From: a bacterium
GTDB taxonomy: Bacteria > Caldisericota > Caldisericia > B22-G15
Length of the DNA stretch: 12,446 nucleotides
Direction: 5' to 3'
Assembly (NCBI GenBank): GCA_012517755.1
Contig: JAAYUH010000107.1
Coordinates: forward strand, 1 to 12,446
Below are positions 1-5,252 of the stretch, piece by piece (within the stretch, counting starts at the first letter, position 1; each line of letters opens with the position of its first letter). The position numbers and the translations under genes were made by a program. A model generated the notes under the pieces. That model was not told the DNA's origin. It did not search any database and saw only the letters and a list, made by a program, of their open reading frames with translations.

Positions 1-431
1 AATTTTTCATTAATTTCATCTTCTTTTAAATCTCTACATCTTCTTGAATATTTTGGCATTAATCCCTTTTTTAATGCTTCATCTCTATCTTTCTCAATCT
101 CTTCTTCAGAGCAAAAACAGTAGTATGCCTTATCTTCATCTAACAATTTATCAATATAACTTTTATATATATTCAGTCTTTCTGATTGTCTATAAGGACC
201 AAAAGGACCTCCAATATCTGGCCCTTCATCCCAATTTAAACCAAGCCACTTTAAACCATTTAAAATATCATCTTCATATTCTTTTTTTGATCTTCCCTTA
301 TCTGTATCTTCAATTCTTAAAATAAATTTACCTTTATATTTTTTTGCGTATAAATAGTTAAAAAGAGCAGTCCTCACATTTCCAATATGCATATAACCAG
401 TAGGTGAAGGTGGAAATCTAACCCTAATCAT
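1..431 (-). CDS. gltX: Glutamyl-tRNA synthetase, N-terminal part (3' end outside window)
   Basis: Class I aminoacyl-tRNA synthetase that charges tRNA-Glu (in many bacteria also tRNA-Gln) in the cytoplasm. About 143 N-terminal residues are visible; the gene runs off the left edge. It begins MIRVRFPPSPTGYMHIGN, which carries the PSPTG segment and the HIGH-type ATP-binding motif as HIGN (residues 15-18). RIEDTD follows near residue 39, and a GPYRQSER segment lies near residue 79. Further on come a CFC pair and a later cysteine in RRCRD; these match the zinc-binding position of bacterial GluRS, with Asp where E. coli has His. The KMSKS motif and anticodon-binding domain are outside the window. 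The start ATG at 431 is preceded by GGAGG four bases upstream. The gene is divergent from the CDP-alcohol phosphotransferase gene. A GluRS/GlnRS distinction is not fully possible from this part, but the motifs favour GluRS. Confidence 0.95.
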   Translation of the reverse strand, partial: MIRVRFPPSPTGYMHIGNVRTALFNYLYAKKYKGKFILRIEDTDKGRSKKEYEDDILNGLKWLGLNWDEGPDIGGPFGPYRQSERLNIYKSYIDKLLDEDKAYYCFCSEEEIEKDRDEALKKGLMPKYSRRCRDLKEDEINEK

Positions 432-459
432 AAAACCTCCAGCTAAAATCTTTTTTTTT

Positions 460-465
460 ATTATA
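460..465 (-). promoter_or_regulatory. Possible gltX promoter -10 box
   Basis: On the minus strand the 54-base gltX/phosphotransferase gap contains a perfect TATAAT. It would start transcription near 453 and give a leader of about 22 bases ending in the gltX Shine-Dalgarno. No good -35 box lies 16-18 bases upstream, so this is only a candidate. On the plus strand a weaker TACAAT overlaps it and could serve the divergent gene. Confidence 0.4.
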
Positions 466-485
466 CAATAAAATTGAGGTAAAAA

Positions 486-1010
486 ATGATTGCAGATTTT
501 TTTACTTTTCTTAGAATTTTATGTAGTGTGTATATAATCTATCTTGGACTTTTCAATGCAGGTAATTTTAATATATATTTTTATACAATTCTAATTGGTT
601 GGACTTCAGATATTCTTGATGGATATTTTGCAAGAATTTTTAATAAAGATGGGAAATTAGGAAAATATGATTTTCAGGTAGATTTATTCTTTGAATGGTC
701 ATTTTTCTTTTATTTATATAAATTCAAATATGTAAATTCAACTATATTTATCTTATATAATATTATTTTCCTTTTCTTGATTTTCTTCTTACCTTCAAAA
801 ACTCTCTTGATGAGTTTACAGGCACCAGTTACTTTTACTCCATTTATAATTGCTTTATTAAATTATAATGAATTAAGAATAGTAATTTTCTTCTGGCTAA
901 TAATCAACCTATTTCTATTTTATAAAAGATTTTTTAATGTTATCAAAGAATATATTGATGGACTTCCATCAAGTGAACCAAAAGAAGAAAAGAAAGATGT
1001 AAAAAAATAA
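486..1010 (+). CDS. CDP-alcohol phosphatidyltransferase family membrane protein
   Basis: Integral membrane enzyme of the family that transfers a phosphatidyl (or other phospho-alcohol) group from a CDP-linked donor to an alcohol, as PgsA and PssA do in phospholipid synthesis. The 174 residues are mostly hydrophobic helices, with a Lys/Glu-rich soluble tail from about residue 160. The family signature starts at D42: D42, D45, G46, A49, R50, G59, D62 and D66. These supply the metal- and CDP-binding aspartates. The spacing between G59 and D62 is two residues where the usual signature has three, so it may belong to a divergent subgroup; the acceptor alcohol cannot be told. GAGGT precedes the ATG by five bases. 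It is divergent from gltX and followed by a hairpin. The family call is good; a pgsA assignment is not justified. Confidence 0.82.
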   Translation: MIADFFTFLRILCSVYIIYLGLFNAGNFNIYFYTILIGWTSDILDGYFARIFNKDGKLGKYDFQVDLFFEWSFFFYLYKFKYVNSTIFILYNIIFLFLIFFLPSKTLLMSLQAPVTFTPFIIALLNYNELRIVIFFWLIINLFLFYKRFFNVIKEYIDGLPSSEPKEEKKDVKK

Positions 1011-1021
1011 ATTTTTCAAAT

Positions 1022-1057
1022 AAATGTTAAAAAGGGTCAGTCCCTAATTTAACATTT
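1022..1057. repeat. REP-like imperfect hairpin with GGGTCAGTCCC core
   Basis: A 10-base arm at 1022-1031 (AAATGTTAAA) is perfectly complementary to 1048-1057 (TTTAACATTT). Between them lies a GGG-TCAGT-CCC mini-stem at 1034-1044. It sits 11 bases after the phosphotransferase stop and could act as its terminator, since TTTTTA follows, or be a remnant of a REP/RAYT-type palindromic element. No transposase is nearby. Confidence 0.5.
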
Positions 1058-1223
1058 TTATTTCTTTTATGTCAAGTTTATTAAATTACCTTGAAAAGAG
1101 AAACATTATTTTACTTTTTAACTTTTCTAAGAAACTTAAAGAAATTCATATTATAAAAAGATTTAATAGAGCAGTAAAGATGTGTTTATACATTAAACTT
1201 TAGGAAATCTACTTTCTTATTTT
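1058..1223. other. AT-rich intergenic stretch, nothing recognised
   Basis: Between the REP-like hairpin and the first palindromic repeat I see no credible ORF, RNA gene or clear promoter. The left boundary of the repeat cluster is not marked by any sequence resembling its right end. The whole gene-free stretch 1011-1645 therefore holds the hairpin, this featureless part, the repeat cluster and the tRNA-Ser promoter. Confidence 0.5.
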
Positions 1224-1596
1224 GTTATTTCCGTGAAAACGGGAATCTAATCCATCCATTTTGTCATTCTCGTGAAAACTGGAATCTAATCCATCCATTT
1301 TGTCATTCCCGGTTGAAACTGGAATCCAGTATTTCTATCAGTAATACAAATTTCTACTTCCACAGGAATAACAGTGTTTATTGTCGTTCTCGTGGAAACG
1401 GGAATCTAATCCATCCATTTTGTCATTCTCGTGAAAACTGGAATCCAGTTTTTTTCTTTTGTCATTCCCGTGAAAACGGGAATCTAATCCATCCATTTTG
1501 TTATGTCCGTGAAAACTGGAATCCAGTATTTCTATCAGTAATAAAGATTCCCGCTTCTACAAGAATAAATGTTTGGATGATTTTTTCAGAGATCTC
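1224..1596 (+). repeat. Cluster 1 of dRS3-like palindromic repeats
   Basis: Seven direct copies of a GTCATTCCCGTGAAAACGGG-type unit followed by AATCYA start at 1224, 1263, 1302, 1383, 1422, 1461 and 1500. Each is an inverted repeat, ATTCCC-N8-GGGAAT in the intact copy at 1461. Two degenerate copies in reverse orientation lie near 1347-1373 and 1545-1570, each 45 bases after a direct copy. Linkers between direct copies are short and are TAATCCATCCATTTT or CAGT plus T-rich sequence. A 31-base stretch is repeated exactly at 1316-1346 and 1513-1543. The cluster looks like a decayed nested array, not coding sequence. Confidence 0.85.
1500..1596 (+). repeat. 97-base terminal module of repeat cluster 1
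   Basis: This right-hand end consists of a direct palindromic copy, an inverted copy starting 45 bases later, and a closing TTTTTCAGAGATCTC. It aligns without gaps to 5030-5126 at 74 of 97 positions by my hand count. It ends 49 bases before tRNA-Ser and about 11 bases before the likely -35 box. Confidence 0.75.
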
Positions 1597-1607
1597 TATA
1601 TAATCTA

Positions 1608-1635
1608 TTTACATATTCATTTTTTCTAATATAAT
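1608..1635 (+). promoter_or_regulatory. Promoter of tRNA-Ser
   Basis: TTTACA at 1608-1613, a 16-base spacer and a perfect TATAAT at 1630-1635 give a sigma70-type promoter. Its start point would be near 1642, four bases before the mature tRNA 5' end. Confidence 0.7.
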
Positions 1636-1645
1636 TTAAATTTGT

Positions 1646-1739
1646 GGAGAGATGGCTGAGTGGCCGATAGCACCCGCCTGGAAAGCGGGTAGGTGGGTTA
1701 AAACTCGCCTCGCGGGTTCGAATCCCGCTCTCTCCGCCA
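1646..1739 (+). tRNA. tRNA-Ser(GGA)
   Basis: A complete class II tRNA with a 7-bp acceptor stem (GGAGAGA with TCTCTCC), a long variable arm and GGTTCGAATCC in the T arm. The anticodon stem-loop ends in loop CTGGAAA, so the anticodon is GGA at 1680-1682, reading UCC/UCU. The discriminator is G1736 and CCA is encoded at 1737-1739. It stands alone on the plus strand, immediately after repeat cluster 1. Confidence 0.97.
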
Positions 1740-1822
1740 TTTAGGAAAAATTAAAACTTCCATTAATATCGTAGTTTTATAGGTAAAAAATTTTCCAAAC
1801 ATTGATAAATATTCTAAAAATT

Positions 1823-1855
1823 TTAACTTACTTGTTTAGCAAGTTTATAAGTTAA
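1823..1855. terminator. AT-rich hairpin in the tRNA-Ser/ATPase convergent gap
   Basis: TTAACTTA at 1823-1830 pairs with TAAGTTAA at 1848-1855, extended by CTTG/CAAG inside with a four-base bulge. A-runs and T-runs flank it, so it could be a weak terminator in either direction. The rest of 1740-1927 holds T-rich tracts and no gene that I can recognise. Confidence 0.4.
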
Positions 1856-1927
1856 AAAATAAAAACAATCTCAATTTTTCTCTTGTTTTTTCATTTTTTG
1901 TGCTTCAAAATTATAAACTTATAACTG

Positions 1928-1962
1928 AAAAAAAATCAAACAACTTTTAAAATGTTAGTTTA
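1928..1962 (-). terminator. Intrinsic terminator of the ATPase gene
   Basis: Reading the minus strand, AAACTAAC (1961-1954) pairs with GTTGTTT (1944-1938), with one bulged base and a nine-base loop. GA and eight consecutive T residues (1935-1928) follow, the usual layout of an intrinsic terminator, though the stem is AT-rich. The ATPase stop codon overlaps the 5' arm. Confidence 0.6.
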
Positions 1963-4416
1963 AACTTTATTTTCTACATTAATAGATTTTAAATTCTTAT
2001 TTAAACTAAAAAATTTTCTAAGTTCTAAAAGTCCAACAATTACTATCATTACTAATGCAGTTAATAGAAATTGAACAAAGTTAATCTCTATTAGATTAAG
2101 ATTTTTATTTAAAAATGGAAGATAGATACCAAGAATAAGAAAGCCAATTGCTGAAGCTGCCCATATATTCATAACTTTGTTGGTAAATATTCCTAAAGAA
2201 AAAATTGGTTCTTTATCAGAACGGGAAATGTAAGCAAGAATAATATGACCAAAAATCCAAGCAATAAAAGCCAAAGTTTGGGATTCAATAAGGCTTAAAT
2301 TCTGAGAGCGAGCATAAAGATAAACAAGTGTTACCCCAGCAAATAAGACAAAACCTTTAATTAAAATATCTTTAATGACACTATTGTTAATTATGTTTTC
2401 TTTTGGATTACGTGGTGCTCTTGTATATATATCTTTTTCACTTGGTTCTGCAACAAATCCAGCAGAAGCTGCTAAGTCCATAAACAACTCTAATATTATT
2501 ATTTGAATTGGAGCAAGAGGCATTGGAATACCTAAAAGAACAGGAAAAAGAAATATCAATATTAAAGCAACTTTAACTGCAAGATAATATTTAATTCCTT
2601 TCTGTAAATTATCAAAGAATTTTCTTCCTTCAAATATACCCTGAGTGATAGTAATATAATTATCATCAGCTAAAACAACTTCAGCTGCTTCTTTAGCAAC
2701 ATCTGTACCACGAATACCCATGGCAATTCCTATATCAGCACCTTTTAAAGCTAAAGCGTCGTTAATACCATCACCTGTAACTGCTACTACTTCTCCATTT
2801 TTCTGAAGGGCCTGAACTATACGATATTTGTGCTGTGGTGTAGTTCTTGCAAAAACTGAAACATCTTTTACAATTTCTTGAAGTTCTTCATCTGTTAGAC
2901 TATCTAACTCTTCTCCAGTCATAACCTCACTATCTTTTTTCAAAATACCAACCTCTTTTGCAATAGAACGAGCAGTCAAAGGATGATCGCCAGTAACCAT
3001 AATTGTTCTTATACCTGCTTTTGCTGCTTTGGCAATTGTTTCTTTAACTCCACTTCTTGGGGGATCTTCAAAGCTTATTAATCCAACAAAATTTAAACCT
3101 CTTTCAATTTTTGAAAAATCAAGATCTTTTTCATTAATATCTAATCTTTTGTACCCGACTGCAATAACCCTTCTGCCTTTCGAAGTTTCCTCAGCTAATT
3201 TATTTTTAACATCTTCACCTATATTTTGACACATATCAAAAATTTCTTCAGGAGCACCACTTGTAAATAATTCATACTCATTTCCATTTTTTCTTATTAT
3301 TGATTTAGTTTTTCTACCATTTCCAATATTTCTTTGACTAACTATTTCTGAAGATGTATTTTCTATGTTAAGTTCTATAGCTCTATTTTTTATCTCTATT
3401 TCCATTGGAGATAGAGAGTATTGAGAAATAGAACTAACCGCTTTTTCAATAATATCTTTTTCATTATTAGGATAAATTGAGACAATTTTCATCTGATTCT
3501 TAGTAATGGTACCAGTTTTATCAGTAACAATAACTGTAGCGTTACCTAATATTTCAGCAGCTTTTATTCTTTTAACTAAAAAATTGTTTTTAGAGAGAGT
3601 ATAAGAGCCTAATCCTAAAACCATAGTGATAACGATTGGAAGTTCTTCTGGAATAGTTGCAAAAGAAAGAGAAAGTCCTGTCAAAATCATTGTTCTTAAA
3701 TCCTGACCTCTTATAACTCCTATAACAGGAATAAGAATAGAAAAGAAAATTGCAACATAGACTAATTTTCCTGCAAGACTTTTCATAGCAAGTTGAAGAG
3801 CAGTTTTTGGTGGTTTAACCTCTTTAAGCGTAGCTGCAATTTCACCAAGTTTTGTGTTTTTTCCAGTAGATACAACCAAAGCCTCTCCTTCTCCAGAAAC
3901 AACTATAGTTCCAGCAAATATTTCATCGCCAATATTTTTTTCTTGTGGAAAAGATTCTCCTGTCAGTGCAGATTCATCAACTTGTAAACCTATACTCTTT
4001 TGAACTTTTCCATCTGCAGCAATTTTAGTTCCTTGAGTTAAAATCAGGATATCTCCTGGTACAACATTTTCAGAATCTATTTCAGTAATTTTTCCATCTC
4101 TAAATGCTTTTGTTTTTGGAGCAGCAATTTTTTCTAAAGAAGCAATTGCTTTTTTTGCTCGAAATTCATTATAAACTTCTGATAAAATCAATAAAAAAAT
4201 AACCACAAAAATTGTGATAGCATCTGTAAATTTTCCCCAGATACTATAGAAAAAGCCAACAACTAAAAGAAGAAGAATCATTGGTTCTGTTACTTCATGT
4301 TTAGCTATTCCAAAAAAACTTATTTTAGATGGTTTAAAAATTTGATTTGGACCAAACTCTAAAAGTCTTTTTTGTGCCTCTTGAGTGGTAAGTCCTCTGT
4401 TTTCTTCCTGATTCAT
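1960..4416 (-). CDS. P-type cation-transporting ATPase (P2-like)
   Basis: Membrane pump that moves a cation using ATP through an aspartyl-phosphate intermediate. The 818 residues hold an N-terminal cation-ATPase segment (about 5-60), the actuator motif TGES (152-155), TM4 with PEELP (256-260), and the phosphorylation site DKTGT at D299. A short nucleotide-binding domain follows, then TGD (475-477), GDGIND (548-553) and a C-terminal six-helix region (about 600-800). Length and order resemble SERCA/PacL-type pumps with a reduced N domain. Ion-site residues differ: by alignment from memory, TM5 has K615 and L619 where SERCA has Asn768 and Glu771. TM6 reads ELFMD (643-647), so Asn796 becomes Glu and Thr799 becomes Met, while Asp800 is kept. 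The nucleotide-site KGAPE reads SGAPE (S386). Calcium specificity is therefore doubtful. The ATG overlaps the padR-like stop by four bases, with GGAGG seven bases upstream, so translation is probably coupled. Confidence 0.93.
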   Translation of the reverse strand: MNQEENRGLTTQEAQKRLLEFGPNQIFKPSKISFFGIAKHEVTEPMILLLLVVGFFYSIWGKFTDAITIFVVIFLLILSEVYNEFRAKKAIASLEKIAAPKTKAFRDGKITEIDSENVVPGDILILTQGTKIAADGKVQKSIGLQVDESALTGESFPQEKNIGDEIFAGTIVVSGEGEALVVSTGKNTKLGEIAATLKEVKPPKTALQLAMKSLAGKLVYVAIFFSILIPVIGVIRGQDLRTMILTGLSLSFATIPEELPIVITMVLGLGSYTLSKNNFLVKRIKAAEILGNATVIVTDKTGTITKNQMKIVSIYPNNEKDIIEKAVSSISQYSLSPMEIEIKNRAIELNIENTSSEIVSQRNIGNGRKTKSIIRKNGNEYELFTSGAPEEIFDMCQNIGEDVKNKLAEETSKGRRVIAVGYKRLDINEKDLDFSKIERGLNFVGLISFEDPPRSGVKETIAKAAKAGIRTIMVTGDHPLTARSIAKEVGILKKDSEVMTGEELDSLTDEELQEIVKDVSVFARTTPQHKYRIVQALQKNGEVVAVTGDGINDALALKGADIGIAMGIRGTDVAKEAAEVVLADDNYITITQGIFEGRKFFDNLQKGIKYYLAVKVALILIFLFPVLLGIPMPLAPIQIIILELFMDLAASAGFVAEPSEKDIYTRAPRNPKENIINNSVIKDILIKGFVLFAGVTLVYLYARSQNLSLIESQTLAFIAWIFGHIILAYISRSDKEPIFSLGIFTNKVMNIWAASAIGFLILGIYLPFLNKNLNLIEINFVQFLLTALVMIVIVGLLELRKFFSLNKNLKSINVENKV

Positions 4417-4748
4417 ATGATTACCTCCTTGATTAGTTCTTTAATCTTTTTTCTTGCTTCAATTAATACTCTTTTTCCTTTCTCTGTAGTTTTATAATAT
4501 TTTCTTATTCTTCCTTTAACTAACTCCTTTTGACATTTAAGATATTTTTCTTTTTCTAAAGAATGAAGTATAGGATAGAGAGTACCAGGACTAATTTTAT
4601 ATCCATGCCTACTCAATTCTTCTATTAACCATAATCCGTAAACTTTTTTTTCAACAGCATGATAAAGGATATGTATTTTAATGAAACCAAGAAAAAAATC
4701 GTGCGTTAAATTATTTATATCTTTATAATTATCAGATTTCGTTATCAT
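4413..4748 (-). CDS. PadR-family transcriptional regulator
   Basis: A small winged-helix DNA-binding protein of 111 residues. The recognition-helix region is SPGTLYPILHSLEKEKYL (53-70), followed by the wing GRIRKYYKTTEKGK (79-92) and a single short Lys/Glu-rich C-terminal helix. This fits the short PadR subgroup, members of which often repress a neighbouring transporter and themselves. It overlaps the downstream ATPase start by ATGA, so the two form an operon, and the ATPase is its most likely target. The ATG at 4748 lies exactly where transcription should begin from the strong promoter at 4755-4783. The mRNA would then be leaderless, and no Shine-Dalgarno is present. There is no later Met in the N-terminal region, which supports this start. 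The effector is unknown. Confidence 0.9.
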   Translation of the reverse strand: MITKSDNYKDINNLTHDFFLGFIKIHILYHAVEKKVYGLWLIEELSRHGYKISPGTLYPILHSLEKEKYLKCQKELVKGRIRKYYKTTEKGKRVLIEARKKIKELIKEVII

Positions 4749-4754
4749 ATTTCG

Positions 4755-4783
4755 ATATTACGATATTTAAATAATAATGTCAA
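4755..4783 (-). promoter_or_regulatory. Promoter of the padR-ATPase operon, with possible operator
   Basis: Reading the minus strand, TTGACA (4783-4778), a 17-base spacer and TAATAT (4760-4755) form a near-consensus sigma70-type promoter. The +1 is predicted at 4748. Two direct copies of AATATCG overlap the spacer and -10 box, a plausible site for autorepression by PadR, though this is inference only. Confidence 0.75.
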
Positions 4784-4828
4784 TTAAGTGTTGATAAGAT
4801 TGTTGAAAAACCCTCAATTTTTATTCTT

Positions 4829-5126
4829 GTCTTCACGAAATTGGGGAAACGGGAATCCAGTATTTTAATTTTGTCATTCCCGTGAAAACGGGAATCCAGT
4901 ATTTTAATTTTGTCATTCCCGTGAAAACTGGAATCCAGTATTTCCCTTTATTTGTCATTCTCGTGTAAACGGGAATCCATTCTCTATTTTGTCATTCCCG
5001 TGAAAACGCGAATCCAGTATTTTTATTTTGTCATTCCCGTGAAAACGGGAATCCAGTATTTCAATCTGTAATTTAGATTTTTGCTTCCATAGGAATGATA
5101 GTTTAAACAACTTTTTCAGAGACCTC
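4829..5126 (+). repeat. Cluster 2 of dRS3-like palindromic repeats
   Basis: Six direct copies start at about 4829 (degenerate), 4873, 4912, 4954, 4991 and 5030, spaced 37-44 bases apart. One inverted copy lies near 5075-5101. The copies at 4873 and 5030 carry the intact ATTCCC-N8-GGGAAT palindrome; others have one to a few changes. Linkers are only about 10-14 bases and mostly variations of TATTTTAATTT. The cluster fills the space between the padR promoter and tRNA-Ala. Nothing else is recognisable in the gene-free stretch 4784-5177. Confidence 0.87.
5030..5126 (+). repeat. 97-base terminal module of repeat cluster 2
   Basis: A direct palindromic copy, an inverted copy 45 bases later and a closing CTTTTTCAGAGACCTC, matching the end of cluster 1 without gaps. 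It ends 51 bases before tRNA-Ala. Confidence 0.75.
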
Positions 5127-5159
5127 ATTTATTTATAATAAAAAAATATTTTTATTTAA

Positions 5160-5165
5160 TATGAT
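5160..5165 (+). promoter_or_regulatory. Candidate -10 box for tRNA-Ala
   Basis: TATGAT here would start transcription near 5172, six bases before the tRNA. A perfect TATAAT at 5167-5172 would start inside the tRNA and is less suitable. No convincing -35 box is seen. The upstream 5137-5160 stretch is an AT-only imperfect palindrome. Confidence 0.35.
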
Positions 5166-5177
5166 TTATAATTATAT

Positions 5178-5252
5178 GGGGCAGTGGCTCAGAGGGAGAG
5201 CGCATCCTTCGCAAGGATGAGGTCGCGGGTTCAAATCCCGTCTGCTCCACCA
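5178..5252 (+). tRNA. tRNA-Ala(CGC)
   Basis: A complete class I cloverleaf. The acceptor stem GGGGCAG with CTGCTCC contains the G3-U70 wobble pair that identifies alanine tRNAs. The anticodon stem CATCC/GGATG encloses loop TTCGCAA, so the anticodon is CGC at 5210-5212, reading GCG. The discriminator is A5249 and CCA is encoded at 5250-5252. Its last 22 bases overlap the 3' end of the tig gene on the opposite strand. Confidence 0.97.

Noticed and set aside
44..325. 93-residue plus-strand reading frame
   Set aside because: It lies antisense to gltX, whose minus-strand frame has clear GluRS motifs.
1313..1603. 96-residue plus-strand reading frame with repeated CHSRENGNPVF-like peptide
   Set aside because: It is the translation of the palindromic repeats, with no ribosome binding site and no family resemblance.
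1646..1739. tRNA-Ser as an attachment site of an integrated element
   Set aside because: I find no second copy of the tRNA 3' end and no integrase gene in the window.
1960..4416. Naming the ATPase as a calcium pump
   Set aside because: The fold is right, but several SERCA calcium-ligand positions are changed, so only a general cation call is supported.
4829..5126. CRISPR array (repeats of about 28 bases at a 37-42 base period)
   Set aside because: Linkers are only 10-14 bases and similar to one another, the repeats are degenerate and palindromic throughout, inverted copies occur, and no cas gene is nearby.
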